A stretch of 64,000 bases of DNA from Salinimicrobium sp050750585 (GCF_050750585.1 NZ_JBOJLM010000003.1:124001-188000), one strand, 5' to 3'. Counted from the first letter of the stretch, positions 25,282 through 34,690 are shown. Numbers and translations are program-made. Notes: generated by a model not told the origin, from the letters alone.

Positions 25282-26790
25282 ATGAAAAGAATAAAAATAC
25301 TTTTAACAGTCTTTATCACAGTATTCGCTATAAATGGATGTGATGAAGAAGATCTTGAATTAACAAACCCGAGTGGACTTTCCCCTGAAACCTATTTCAG
25401 GACAGAAGCTCAGGTGCAGTCGGCTGTAAATGCTGTATATGCAAATTTGCAAACCATAGGGTTGTACACCAGAACTTATTTCTTCGCAATGGATCTCATG
25501 TCTCGCGAAGCTTTGGGGAACCCTCAACTGGAAGCAGATAAAAGAGTTTATCTTGAATGGTCTTTTGATGCAAGTCATCCTCCAATCGCTTGGTACTGGG
25601 ATTCCTGTTACCGCGGGATAAACAAAGCCAATTTTGTGATTGGGAATGAAGAAAGGATCAATGAAATTCCATCTTCGCTTTTAAGCGAAGAGAAAAAAGC
25701 GAAATTCATTGGAGAAGCAAAATACATGAGAGCTTTATATTATTTCATGTTGGTAACCCGTTTTGGGGATATTCCACTTATTACTACGGTTCCTGAAGGA
25801 GGTGATGGTTTTCCTCGTTCTCCAAAAGAAGATGTCTATGCATTAATTGAAGCAGATCTTACTGATGCCAGCAAATCTCTTCTTAGCAAAGAGGTCGCAG
25901 AGGAGGGTAGAGCTACCAATGGTGCTGCTTATGCCCTTTTAGGGAAGGCACACCTGTATCAGGAAGAGTACCAGGAGGCCTTAAATGCTTTTAATGAAAT
26001 TTATGGGAAGTATTCTCTTGAAGACGATTACTTTAATAATTTCACTGAAGAAAATGAATTTGGACCAGAATCTATTTTTGAAGTTCAATTTGATGACGAT
26101 TTAGGTAATTCTGCAGTGTGGAATTCCAACTCTTCCGGGGAAGATGCCAATGAGGTTACCTTCCGTGGCCAGGAGTATGGATTTAATGATTGGTTCAATG
26201 CTTATCCTTCACCGGCTCTTCTTGATGCATATGAAGATGGGGATATCAGGTTTGAGGAAACCTTTTATACCGATGGAGATTCCTGGGCAGGTGAAAGTAT
26301 TATCCGTTCAGGGCCCATTCCGGAACCGGTTCCTGAAGACGAGATTTACATACCTCTTGAACGCAGGGCAGCCTGGAGAAAATATCAGAATTATTATAAA
26401 GATGTTAATGAAGATCAGGCTTCCGGAATCAATTTCAAAGTGATACGTTATGCCGATGTGCTACTTATGATGGCTGAAGCTGCTAATATCGTAGAAGATC
26501 AGGCAACTGCCATAGGGTACATTAATGAGGTAAGAGAAAGAGCTGAGTTAGATCCTCTGCCTTTGACCCTTTCCCAGCAAGAAGTTTTTGATGCTATAGT
26601 TCAGGAAAGACTGGTAGAATTAGCCGGGGAACAGGTGCGTTTTCCAGACCTCGTAAGATGGGGGCTTGCTGCAGATTATCTTGGGCAATATGGTTTCCAG
26701 GCAGGTAAGAATGAGCTTTGGCCAATACCCAATGATGAAATTTCGTCTAATGATAACATAACCCAGGAAGATCAAAATCCGGGATTCTAA
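25282..26790 (+). CDS. SusD/RagB family surface glycan-binding lipoprotein
   Basis: A 502-residue SusD-like lipoprotein with lipobox INGC (Cys20) and the acidic DEEDLE right after it, a good surface export signal. The N-terminal block LTNPSGLSPETYFRTEAQ and the TPR-like region with YMRALYYFMLVTRFGDIPLI (about 147-168) are standard for RagB/SusD, as is the C-terminal block VIRYADVLLMMAEAAN and INEVRERAEL. It forms a lid on the SusC channel and holds the glycan at the surface. Full length, with no sign of damage. A rho-independent terminator follows, so the SusC/SusD pair is a two-gene operon. The ligand cannot be read from sequence. Confidence 0.95.
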   Translation: MKRIKILLTVFITVFAINGCDEEDLELTNPSGLSPETYFRTEAQVQSAVNAVYANLQTIGLYTRTYFFAMDLMSREALGNPQLEADKRVYLEWSFDASHPPIAWYWDSCYRGINKANFVIGNEERINEIPSSLLSEEKKAKFIGEAKYMRALYYFMLVTRFGDIPLITTVPEGGDGFPRSPKEDVYALIEADLTDASKSLLSKEVAEEGRATNGAAYALLGKAHLYQEEYQEALNAFNEIYGKYSLEDDYFNNFTEENEFGPESIFEVQFDDDLGNSAVWNSNSSGEDANEVTFRGQEYGFNDWFNAYPSPALLDAYEDGDIRFEETFYTDGDSWAGESIIRSGPIPEPVPEDEIYIPLERRAAWRKYQNYYKDVNEDQASGINFKVIRYADVLLMMAEAANIVEDQATAIGYINEVRERAELDPLPLTLSQQEVFDAIVQERLVELAGEQVRFPDLVRWGLAADYLGQYGFQAGKNELWPIPNDEISSNDNITQEDQNPGF

Positions 26791-26807
26791 TTAGCCTTTT
26801 TTAAATG

Positions 26808-26842
26808 AAAAACCCTTTCAATATACTTGAAGGGGTTTTTTT
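26808..26842 (+). terminator. terminator of the second SusC/SusD operon
   Basis: Stem of 14 pairs with one G-U: AAAAACCCTTTCAA (26808-26821) and TTGAAGGGGTTTTT (26827-26840), loop TATAC, with a run of T to 26842. It begins 18 bp after the SusD stop. Confidence 0.9.
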
Positions 26843-26942
26843 ATTTAATGATATCTATGTTTACCGTTGTCAATCTGCCAGGTATTCATTCAAAGTTGTT
26901 GAAAACCCCATATATTTATACTATTCAATCTTTTACATAGCA

Positions 26943-29096
26943 ATGATATTCCTAAAAAAAATCAGATTTCCGCTGTTAACCGGCTTACTTTGTACGATTA
27001 TTTTCTCCACGGGCTGTAAGAACGAACCAAAAGAAGAGGAGGTTAAAGAGAACCGTCTCGCAGGGGCTAGTAGCCCTTACCTGAGAGGCCATGCAGACAA
27101 TCCTGTAGACTGGTACGAATGGGGAGATGAAGCCATTGAAAAAGCAAAAGCCGAAGATAAACCTATAATAATTAGCGTGGGATATGCCAGCTGTCACTGG
27201 TGTCATGTAATGGAAAGGGAAAGTTTTATGGATTCCAGCGTCGCAGCGATTATGAATCGGGACTTTATTTCAATTAAGATCGACAGAGAGGAACGGCCAG
27301 ATATTGATAAGATCTACATGAATGCTGCCCAACTTTTGAACGGTAATGGTGGATGGCCTTTAAACGCAGTGGCACTTCCTAATGGAAAACCTTTTTTTGC
27401 GGGAACATACTTCCCACCTGAAGAATGGAAAAGTGTGCTAACTCAAATCACGAAAGTTTACAAGGAAGATAAACAATCATTAGTAGAAACTGCTAATGCT
27501 TTAACTGAAGGAATTAAAAGTACCAATAGCATAACAGATCTTGAAACTCAAAAAAATAATATTACTGAGACCGATTATCTCACTTTATTGAAAAGCTGGA
27601 AGCCAAGATTTGATACAGAAGAAGGCGGGTACCAGGGAGAACAAAAATTTCCATTACCGGTAAACTGGGATGCACTTTTGCAGCATTATTATCTTACACA
27701 AGATGAAGAAGTATTGCAAATGGTTAAGACCACCCTGGATAAAATGGCCAGGGGAGGAATTTATGATCAACTGGGAGGTGGATTTTCAAGGTACACTACA
27801 GATCCGGAATGGTTGATCCCGCACTTTGAAAAAATGCTCTATGATAACGCACAATTAATCAGTGTTTACTCTAAAGCTTATAAGGTAACTCCTTCAAATG
27901 AATATAAAGCAGTTATAGAAGAGAGTATAGAATTTGTAGAAAGAGAGCTGTCAAATGGACAGGGAGGCTTTTACTCCTCTTTAAATGCAGATACAGATGG
28001 GGAAGAAGGTAAGTATTACATCTGGACCATTGACGAACTGAGAAACGTCTTAAATACTTCTGAACTTGAGCTGGTAACCAAATTCTATAACATCGAACCT
28101 TACGGAAATTGGGAAAAGGGTAACAATATTCTTTTTCGCCAGTTTTCTCCTGAAGAATTCACCCGGAAAGAAGGAATGTCAAATAATGAATTTACTTCTA
28201 CACTGGCTACTGCGAAAGAAAAGCTTTTCAAGTCGAGACAGGGCAGGAATCAACCTACTGTTGACAATAAATCCCTCACCTCCTGGAATGCCCTTATGGT
28301 AGATGCTTATCTCGATGCTTTTCTGGCTATTGGGGAACCACGATACCTCGAAAATGCTATTAAATGTGCCGAATTCATAGATGACAAAATGCTTAGGTCC
28401 GATTCAGGTTTATATAGGAGCTACATAGATGGAGAAAGCGGGATAAACGCTTTTCTCGATGATTATGCCTTTTTAAGCAGGGCTTATATAAATCTTTACC
28501 AGGTGACCTTTAATATTCAGTGGCTTGAAAAGGCAGAAAAACTAATGCTTTATGCAATCGAACATTTTAAAAATGACGAAAGCAGCATGTTCTTTTATAC
28601 TTCAGATAATGATAAGAATCTGGTGGCAAGGAAACTTGAACTTGATGACAACGTGATGCCTTCATCCAATTCCGTTATGGCACATAATCTCTTTGTTTTA
28701 GGAACGCTCCTGGAAAATCAGGAATACTTAACCATGAGTGAGGAGATGTTGGGGCAAATGTACAATCTCGTTGTGGAAGATCCCTCATTTTATGCAAACT
28801 GGACAAAATTAATTGGTACCAAAGCTTTTGGCGCCTATGAGGTTGCAATTGTAGGCAAAGATGCCCGGCAAAAGAATATAAGTATGCAAAGGGAATATTT
28901 ACCAACCTCTATTTTTATGGGAGGCCAAAATGAAAATTTACCACTCCTGGAAAAAAAACTTGTTGAAGGGAAGACCTTGATCTACGTTTGCCAGAATAAG
29001 ACTTGTAAATATCCTGTTTCACTGGTAAAAGAAGCTATTCATATAATTGAGAGTTACCGTACTGGCAGGGAAGAAAAGATTAGTATCTGGAATTAA
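26943..29096 (+). CDS. DUF255 (YyaL/SSP411-type) thioredoxin-like lipoprotein
   Basis: The frame is open from 26805, but the first 46 codons cross the SusD terminator, so I place the start at the ATG at 26943. That gives 717 residues with a lipoprotein signal ending in STGC (Cys25). Residues about 40-200 are the DUF255 thioredoxin-like domain, opening with SPYLRGHADNPVDWYEWG and holding the active-site-like SVGYASCHWCHVMERESF (Cys84, Cys87). The rest is an (alpha/alpha)6 toroid similar to glycoside hydrolases of the six-hairpin type (GGIYDQLGGGFSRY, SLTSWNALMVDAYLDA). The family is conserved from bacteria to animals (SPATA20) but its reaction is not established. The lipid anchor suggests an envelope location. 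It follows SusD and precedes mannose-6-phosphate isomerase. Confidence 0.88.
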   Translation: MIFLKKIRFPLLTGLLCTIIFSTGCKNEPKEEEVKENRLAGASSPYLRGHADNPVDWYEWGDEAIEKAKAEDKPIIISVGYASCHWCHVMERESFMDSSVAAIMNRDFISIKIDREERPDIDKIYMNAAQLLNGNGGWPLNAVALPNGKPFFAGTYFPPEEWKSVLTQITKVYKEDKQSLVETANALTEGIKSTNSITDLETQKNNITETDYLTLLKSWKPRFDTEEGGYQGEQKFPLPVNWDALLQHYYLTQDEEVLQMVKTTLDKMARGGIYDQLGGGFSRYTTDPEWLIPHFEKMLYDNAQLISVYSKAYKVTPSNEYKAVIEESIEFVERELSNGQGGFYSSLNADTDGEEGKYYIWTIDELRNVLNTSELELVTKFYNIEPYGNWEKGNNILFRQFSPEEFTRKEGMSNNEFTSTLATAKEKLFKSRQGRNQPTVDNKSLTSWNALMVDAYLDAFLAIGEPRYLENAIKCAEFIDDKMLRSDSGLYRSYIDGESGINAFLDDYAFLSRAYINLYQVTFNIQWLEKAEKLMLYAIEHFKNDESSMFFYTSDNDKNLVARKLELDDNVMPSSNSVMAHNLFVLGTLLENQEYLTMSEEMLGQMYNLVVEDPSFYANWTKLIGTKAFGAYEVAIVGKDARQKNISMQREYLPTSIFMGGQNENLPLLEKKLVEGKTLIYVCQNKTCKYPVSLVKEAIHIIESYRTGREEKISIWN

Positions 29097-29143
29097 TTTT
29101 TCCTGAATTCGTTCTTATCTTTACAACTTCTAACCCACTATAA

Positions 29144-30115
29144 ATGCTGAATTATCCTATAAAATTCGAACCCATCCTGAAAGAAAAGATCTGGGGTGGT
29201 AATAAGTTAAGAACCATATTAAATAAAGATTCCAATCGGGAAGACCTTGGTGAGAGCTGGGAAATTTCGGGTGTGAAAGGCGATATTTCTGTAGTACAAA
29301 ATGGTGCTCTAAAAGGGCAAACACTAAATGCCCTTTTAGAGGAGTATAAAGAAGGACTTTTAGGCAAGAAGAACTTTAAAAAGTTTGGAGCTGAATTTCC
29401 GCTTTTGATCAAATTCATTGATGCCAAAACCGAACTTTCAGTACAACTGCATCCGCATGACGATATCGCCAAAAAACGCCACAATTCCTTCGGAAAAACC
29501 GAAATGTGGTACATCATGCAAGCCGATGAAGGAGCAGAGATCAATGTGGGCTTCAAAAAGAGCATTTCCAAAGAAGAATATTTGGAACATCTCAACTCCG
29601 GGAAGATCACCGAATTGCTGAACTTTGAAAAAGTAGAAAAAGGCGACTCATTTTTTATCAATACAGGGAAAGTTCATGCCATTGGTGCCGGGGTCCTTCT
29701 GGCAGAGATTCAGCAGACTTCCGATATTACTTATCGGATCTATGACTGGGACAGGGTAGATGCTGAAGGTAATTCTCGCGAACTGCACACCGATCTTGCT
29801 CTTGATGCGATAGACTTCGAGAAAAAAGATGATTTTAAAAGGACTTATAAAAGAGAAGAAAATCATTCTACCAATATAGCCAGCTGTGAATACTTTACTA
29901 CCAATTTTCTTCCGGTTAAAGGGGAGATTGTAAAAGATTACGCTCAACTGGATTCATTCGTCATCTACATGTGTGTTAGTGGTGATGCTGAAATTAGTGT
30001 CAGTGGAAATTCTGAAAAAATAGTTCAGGGACAAACCTTACTTATTCCGGCAGAAGTTAAGGAGGTGCAAATTACTTCCGAAGGCGTAGAGCTGCTCGAG
30101 GTTTTTGTTCAATAA
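29144..30115 (+). CDS. manA: mannose-6-phosphate isomerase, class I
   Basis: A 323-residue cytoplasmic cupin enzyme that interconverts mannose-6-phosphate and fructose-6-phosphate. The zinc ligands expected for the family are visible: Gln101 and His103 in SVQLHPHD, Glu120 in GKTEMWYI and His178 in NTGKVHAIGAG. The N-terminal KEKIWGGNKLR is typical of the short Bacillus-type form. It lies 47 bp after the DUF255 gene. Mannose-1-phosphate from the GH130 step needs a phosphomannomutase and then this enzyme to enter glycolysis, so the gene probably belongs functionally to the mannan locus even though it is 13 kb away. A plain housekeeping role in GDP-mannose supply is also possible. Confidence 0.93.
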   Translation: MLNYPIKFEPILKEKIWGGNKLRTILNKDSNREDLGESWEISGVKGDISVVQNGALKGQTLNALLEEYKEGLLGKKNFKKFGAEFPLLIKFIDAKTELSVQLHPHDDIAKKRHNSFGKTEMWYIMQADEGAEINVGFKKSISKEEYLEHLNSGKITELLNFEKVEKGDSFFINTGKVHAIGAGVLLAEIQQTSDITYRIYDWDRVDAEGNSRELHTDLALDAIDFEKKDDFKRTYKREENHSTNIASCEYFTTNFLPVKGEIVKDYAQLDSFVIYMCVSGDAEISVSGNSEKIVQGQTLLIPAEVKEVQITSEGVELLEVFVQ

Positions 30116-30130
30116 ATTGAATTACAGTAA

Positions 30131-30172
30131 AAAAACTCTTCAAAAATGTCATTTTTGAAGAGTTTTTTTTTG
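30131..30172. terminator. bidirectional terminator after manA
   Basis: Long hairpin AAACTCT, core TCAAAAATGTCATTTTTGA, AGAGTTT, with runs of A before and T after. It lies between the convergent isomerase and SMP-30 genes and shares its core with other hairpins here. Confidence 0.9.
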
Positions 30173-30189
30173 TTAGTCACCTAATTAAT

Positions 30190-31080
30190 TTATTTCCCGG
30201 TTACGTTCATCTCCAGGCTAAAAAGAGAATCCATTGCTGTAATAAACAAGGTCTTTCTGTCTTTTCCGCCAAAAGTGACATTGGCTGTCCATTCTTTATT
30301 TACGGGAATGTGAAGTATCTTTTCTCCGGCACCGTTAAAAACCGTTACGCCGTCTCCCGTGAGGTAGACATTACCCTGCTCGTCTATGGTCATACCGTCA
30401 GATCCCATTTCGGTGAACAGCGTCTTGTTTTCTAATTTTCCGTCTTTCCCTATACTGTATTTCCAGGTTTTGTTGTCTTCAATATCGGCCACGTAAAGAG
30501 ATTGACCATCGGGAGTTCCAATAAGGCCATTAGGTTTTACAAGACTGTCTGCAGCCATAAAAAAGCCCTTTTTATCGGGAGTCATGTAATAGACCCGTTG
30601 CTCTTTTATAGGTTGTTTGCTGTGACTCCAGTAAGACCGCTGGTAAAAAGGATCGGTTAAAAATATTCCTCCATCCGGCGCCACCCAAAGGTCGTTGGGG
30701 CCGTTTAACCTTTGGCCTCTAAAATTATCCCGCAGCACTTTTATTTCTTTGTTGGGGCTTATTTGCCATAGTTCCGAATATTTATCGGCTGCAGCATAAA
30801 GATAGCCTTCAGCATCAAAGTAGAGACCATTGGCTCTACCCGATTCTTCCATGAAAACCGAGACCTGGCCGTCATTTGCAGACCATTTGTAAATTTTGTT
30901 GTTAGGTTGATCGGTGAAATAAACGTTGCCCTGGGCATCGGCAGCAGGCCCTTCAGTAAACTCATAACCATCGGCCACGAGTTTTAGTTCGGCACCTTCG
31001 GCAATCAAATTGTTTTCCTGGGCTTTTCCTGAAATGCTGAACATGATAATTACAGCACAAAAAGTGTAGAGAATCTTCAT
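30190..31080 (-). CDS. SMP-30/gluconolactonase family protein, secreted
   Basis: A 296-residue protein with a signal peptide (cleavage near SGKAQ, residue 21). It is a six-bladed propeller of the SMP-30/gluconolaconase/LRE family: FTEGPAADAQGNVYFTD with the metal-binding Glu, RLNGPNDLWVAPDGGIFLTD with Asn, and MGSDGMTIDEQGNVYLTG with Asp. Family members hydrolyse sugar lactones such as gluconolactone. It is the last gene of a minus-strand cluster (CE2 esterase, aldo/keto reductase, SIAE-like esterase, this gene), starting 59 bp after the SIAE stop. Together with the reductase it suggests handling of oxidised sugars, but the substrate is not known and the enzyme could act on other lactones. 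Confidence 0.85.
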   Translation of the reverse strand: MKILYTFCAVIIMFSISGKAQENNLIAEGAELKLVADGYEFTEGPAADAQGNVYFTDQPNNKIYKWSANDGQVSVFMEESGRANGLYFDAEGYLYAAADKYSELWQISPNKEIKVLRDNFRGQRLNGPNDLWVAPDGGIFLTDPFYQRSYWSHSKQPIKEQRVYYMTPDKKGFFMAADSLVKPNGLIGTPDGQSLYVADIEDNKTWKYSIGKDGKLENKTLFTEMGSDGMTIDEQGNVYLTGDGVTVFNGAGEKILHIPVNKEWTANVTFGGKDRKTLFITAMDSLFSLEMNVTGK

Positions 31081-31139
31081 TAACTATATTTAATTTGAAC
31101 GCTGTGAAGGTAAATGTTTTTCAAGATTCTGCTGTAATC

Positions 31140-32519
31140 CTACTCAATTTCTTCAGCAAAACTGGAGGCTGGTAAGCCTGCTTCATTGAAAATATTTGAA
31201 GTGCCGGTGTTGCGCCATGAATAGCGGACTCCAACAGGGTCTTTTATTTCTCTCACATTCAATTCAATGGTATTGTTTTTAATGCTGAATTTTACCGGCT
31301 TAAAATTTCCGTCTTTTCCTGCTACTTCAAATTGAGAGGCCTGATTTTCTTTATCCAGGCTTAATTTTTCGGCATTACTGAAGGTTATCTTAAGCTTATT
31401 TTTATTCTTTTTAATTTCTGAAACAAGCGGGGCATGTGCAGCGGTTTCTCTTCCGTAGACATCATTTAGTGCGAGTGCGGCAAAGCGCAGCCCCACATCT
31501 TCTTTGTTACGCGGGTGAATGTCTTTAATGTCTCCAATGTCACTGGTCATAACCATCCCGGTTTTTGGCATTTTAAGCACCCTGCGCTGGGCATCTCTCA
31601 CTTTCACTCCCCAAAAATTGTCACCATACCCATAAGGTGCAATTTGGGCATAGAAAAACGGAAGTTCTTTATGCCATTTTTGACGCCAGGAATTGATAAG
31701 CGCCGAAAATATTTGCTCGTAATGATCGGCGTTATCTGTATTTGATTCTCCCTGGTACCACAGTACACCGGCAAGTTCAAATGGTACCAATGGGGCAATC
31801 ATTGCATTGTAGAGCAAGCCTGGATCCCGTGGTCCCCATTCTGTATTGGGGAGTATTTTGGCTGCTTCAGTCAATTCTTCACTATTTTCTATTACTTCAG
31901 AAGGCATCCATACTTCAGCCGGAGTACCGCCCCAGCTGGAGTTTATAAGTCCCACCGGTACACCAAGTTCTTTATTGATCTTTTTTCCGAAGAAATAAGC
32001 CACTGCACTAAAGTATTTCATAGTTTCGGGTGTACTTGCTACCCAGCTTCCGTCGAGATCCTGTTGAGGGCAGGAGGCGGTTCTATTCAACACCGTGAAG
32101 AAACGAATCTGGTCATTCTCTGCATCTGCAATAGCAGCTTCGGCATTGTCTATTCCGGCAGCTGCAGTCCATTCCATATTAGACTGGCCGCTCACCAGCC
32201 AAACCTCTCCTAAAAGCACATTTTTGAGTACTACAGTATTATAACCTGTAATGCTCACTTCCTGCGGACCTCTAATATCGGGAGTGGGGAGCATGATCTC
32301 CCACTTTCCATTCTTCCCTACAGTAGTTTGAAGCGTTTCGCCGGCCCAGGTGGTCGAAATTTTCACCACTTCGCCCGGTTTTGCCCAACCCCAGATTTTT
32401 ACATCCGAATTGCGCTGTAGCACCATATTGTCTGAAAATACTGAAGGTAGTGAGATGTTCGAGAAAGCGTCAACAGGGGCCATAAAGAAGATAGCTATGA
32501 GTAAAATTAAAATTCGCAT
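31140..32519 (-). CDS. sialate O-acetylesterase-like SGNH esterase, secreted
   Basis: A 459-residue protein. The frame extends upstream, but the ATG at 32519 gives a proper signal peptide (MRILILLIAIFFMAP) and stands one base after the upstream stop (TAACATG). The protein has an N-terminal beta-rich part (LPSVFSDNMVLQRNSDVKIWG) and an SGNH esterase domain with nucleophile Ser113 in WLVSGQSNMEW, the GLINSSWGGTPAEVW block, and the closing DIHPRNKEDVG with the catalytic His. This is the SIAE/DUF303 fold. In polysaccharide loci such proteins usually remove acetyl groups from hemicellulose and not from sialic acid. Beside a CE2 esterase and a mannan locus, acetylated glucomannan is the likely target; this is inference. 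Confidence 0.88.
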   Translation of the reverse strand: MRILILLIAIFFMAPVDAFSNISLPSVFSDNMVLQRNSDVKIWGWAKPGEVVKISTTWAGETLQTTVGKNGKWEIMLPTPDIRGPQEVSITGYNTVVLKNVLLGEVWLVSGQSNMEWTAAAGIDNAEAAIADAENDQIRFFTVLNRTASCPQQDLDGSWVASTPETMKYFSAVAYFFGKKINKELGVPVGLINSSWGGTPAEVWMPSEVIENSEELTEAAKILPNTEWGPRDPGLLYNAMIAPLVPFELAGVLWYQGESNTDNADHYEQIFSALINSWRQKWHKELPFFYAQIAPYGYGDNFWGVKVRDAQRRVLKMPKTGMVMTSDIGDIKDIHPRNKEDVGLRFAALALNDVYGRETAAHAPLVSEIKKNKNKLKITFSNAEKLSLDKENQASQFEVAGKDGNFKPVKFSIKNNTIELNVREIKDPVGVRYSWRNTGTSNIFNEAGLPASSFAEEIE

Positions 32520-32520
32520 G

Positions 32521-33519
32521 TTATTCTTTTTTTGAGATTGTTTCAATCTTTTCGAGTTCTTCTTTAGTAAAATCGAAATTTTTTAAACCGTCGATATTAT
32601 CCTGAAGTTGTGAAACGCGACTCACACCCACTAAAACTGAAGTGACTCTATCATCTTTTAACAGCCAGGCTATAGCCATTTGTGCAAGGGACTGGTCGCG
32701 GTTTTGAGCAATTTCATTGAGCTGCTTCACCTGTTCTAAAAGTCTGGGAGTGATCTTATTTTTGTCGAGATAACCGCCTTCAATTGCTGCCCGGGAATCG
32801 GCAGGGATACCATCCAGGTATTTGGAGGTAAGAATGCCCTGCTCCAGGGGAGAAAAGACGATGCTGCCCAGGCCTTCTTTTTCGAGGGTGTCTAAAAGGC
32901 CATCTTCAACCCACCGGTCAAACATGTTGTAGCGGGGCTGATGTATAATAAATGGCGTACCCAGGTTCCGGAGAATTTCTGCTGCTTTTGCCGTTTGTCC
33001 TGCCGAATATTGTGAAACGCCCACATATAGGGCTTTTCCCTGTCTCACGATTTGATCCAGCGCTCCCATAGTTTCCTCAAGTGGAGTGGCAGGATCGGGG
33101 CGGTGATGATAGAAAATATCCACATAATCCAGTCCCATTCTCTTGAGAGATTGATCCAGGCTGGCAATAAGATATTTGCGCGACCCGAAGTTGCCGTATG
33201 GCCCCGGCCACATATCCCAGCCGGCCTTGGTTGAAATAAGCAGCTCATCGCGATACGCCTGAAAATCTTCTTTGAAGATCTTGCCAAAATTGGTTTCTGC
33301 CGAACCGTATGGAGGTCCGTAATTGTTAGCCAGGTCAAAGTGTGTTATTCCGTTGTCAAAAGCTGTTCGCAGCAGCTGTCGTGAATTTTCAAAGCTGGTG
33401 GTATTCCCGAAGTTGTGCCACAGGCCAAGGGAAAGTAGCGGCAGTTTTATACCACTTTTGCCGCAGCGGCGATAAATCATTTTTTCATAGCGGTCTTCGG
33501 CGGCGGTATATTTATTCAT
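32521..33519 (-). CDS. aldo/keto reductase (YghZ/L-glyceraldehyde-3-phosphate reductase type)
   Basis: A 332-residue NADPH-type aldo/keto reductase. I take the ATG at 33519, which overlaps the CE2 stop by 8 bp (ATGAATAA), instead of an upstream in-frame start that would lie deep inside that gene. The catalytic tetrad is visible: Asp and Tyr in HFDLANNYG, Lys in LLISTKAGWD, His in DIFYHHRPD. The nucleotide end has VLVGVSRVSQLQDNI. The N-terminal RRCGKSGIKLPLLSLGLW is typical of the YghZ-like group (AKR14). It reduces an aldehyde or ketose, possibly a sugar released by the neighbouring esterases and lactonase. No signal peptide, so cytoplasmic, unlike its neighbours. Confidence 0.9.
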   Translation of the reverse strand: MNKYTAAEDRYEKMIYRRCGKSGIKLPLLSLGLWHNFGNTTSFENSRQLLRTAFDNGITHFDLANNYGPPYGSAETNFGKIFKEDFQAYRDELLISTKAGWDMWPGPYGNFGSRKYLIASLDQSLKRMGLDYVDIFYHHRPDPATPLEETMGALDQIVRQGKALYVGVSQYSAGQTAKAAEILRNLGTPFIIHQPRYNMFDRWVEDGLLDTLEKEGLGSIVFSPLEQGILTSKYLDGIPADSRAAIEGGYLDKNKITPRLLEQVKQLNEIAQNRDQSLAQMAIAWLLKDDRVTSVLVGVSRVSQLQDNIDGLKNFDFTKEELEKIETISKKE

Positions 33520-34606
33520 GTGTGTTTTTATTAAGAAGTTTTTGGTAAAAAGGCAGAAGTTTTTCAGCCATAAGTTCATGGTCTTCCAGGGCAGGATGCC
33601 CGGTGCAACCTGAAGCATTCATTTTTTCAAACTCAAAGACAGCAATAGACCTGTCCGGGAATTCATTTTTAATGTCTTTCAGAATCCTTATTAGCTCCTG
33701 TCCTTCTTTTTCCCCGGTCATTGGGCTGGAGATAAGCGCAATTTGAGTATCGGGATAGACCTCATACAAGGCTTTGATAAAACCTATGTAGTTCTCTTTA
33801 AAGCTCTCTTCTTTAAACGGAAGACGTTCCTTTTTTCCATCTCCCACAGAAAAATCATTGGTGCCAAGGGCAATACTTACAATGTCTGGTACATCATCTT
33901 TTTTGATCTCTGCCCGTTTACCCTGTTCCCCGTTAAGGTGCAGGTAAGGATAAACCTGCGGCATTACAGGCTGGTCTTCGTCATTCCAGTTTCGGTACAT
34001 GCCCATGCCCGAGACGCAGTTTACTTCAAAATCTACATCAAGCATTCGTGCCACACGTGGCCCATAAGCCATGTAGGCACTGTGTTGATCATACCATTCT
34101 CCTTCTTCACAATCAATTTCACTGGTATCGGCGCCCATTCCACAGGTAATAGAATCGCCTATAAACTCGATCTTTGCGCGTTTTTCTTCGGAAGTTTTTT
34201 CGATCTTTTGTGCTCTTAGGCCATTGAAGATTAAAAGGCCGTTAGAGGCTTCAGTTTCTTTGTAGATGGCCAGGGTATTGGCTGAATCTTTCTTCGGAAG
34301 TGGGAATTTGAGGCTGTCTTTGGTAATCCTGAAGCGGCCTTTGTACTCGTCATTCAACTCTACCGCTACGTAATGGTGCTCTGCACCGTCACTTTTCATG
34401 AAAATGGTAACCGTGTCGCCATAAACATCTGCTTTTACTGAAGAAGCCGAAGCAATGAGCTTTGTGCCTTCACTCGATGGTAAGATGCGGCCGGAGTAGG
34501 TAAAGCTTTCATTTTGAGGTTCAAAAAATTTGTTTTTGGGAAGTTCTTGTTCCGTTTTGCAGCTGCTGAAAAGAATAGCTGTAATAAATAAAATAAGGAG
34601 GCGCAT
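33512..34606 (-). CDS. CE2-type carbohydrate acetylesterase lipoprotein
   Basis: A 364-residue lipoprotein with lipobox FSSC (Cys16). Residues about 30-135 form the N-terminal jelly roll of carbohydrate esterase family 2, with VTIFMKSDGAEHHYVAVEL. Residues about 143-364 are an SGNH hydrolase domain: block I IEFIGDSITCGMG (Ser152), the GTNDFS block and the C-terminal GCTGHPALEDHELMA (His337). Family 2 enzymes deacetylate plant polysaccharides, including glucomannan and xylan. It is the first gene of the CE2/reductase/SIAE/SMP-30 cluster and probably clears acetyl groups so that the mannanases can act. The acidic export signal is absent (KTEQE), so surface or periplasm is open. Confidence 0.9.
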   Translation of the reverse strand: MRLLILFITAILFSSCKTEQELPKNKFFEPQNESFTYSGRILPSSEGTKLIASASSVKADVYGDTVTIFMKSDGAEHHYVAVELNDEYKGRFRITKDSLKFPLPKKDSANTLAIYKETEASNGLLIFNGLRAQKIEKTSEEKRAKIEFIGDSITCGMGADTSEIDCEEGEWYDQHSAYMAYGPRVARMLDVDFEVNCVSGMGMYRNWNDEDQPVMPQVYPYLHLNGEQGKRAEIKKDDVPDIVSIALGTNDFSVGDGKKERLPFKEESFKENYIGFIKALYEVYPDTQIALISSPMTGEKEGQELIRILKDIKNEFPDRSIAVFEFEKMNASGCTGHPALEDHELMAEKLLPFYQKLLNKNTHE

Positions 34607-34690
34607 TTTTTGCTATTTTGGAGACCCTAATTTACGGTTTTCCTGCAGATCCTTATTTACCGATTCTTTCAAATTCTGATATTATTTTAA

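Noticed and set aside
26805..26942. N-terminal extension of the DUF255 protein
   Set aside because: It would be encoded across the SusD terminator and has no signal peptide; the ATG at 26943 gives a proper lipoprotein start.
29152..29661. Antisense open frame of 169 codons across manA
   Set aside because: It lies entirely within the well-supported mannose-6-phosphate isomerase gene, and its residues show no family resemblance.
33743..34219. Antisense open frame of 158 codons across the CE2 gene
   Set aside because: It is a shadow of a conserved esterase gene, with no signal, domain or own control region.
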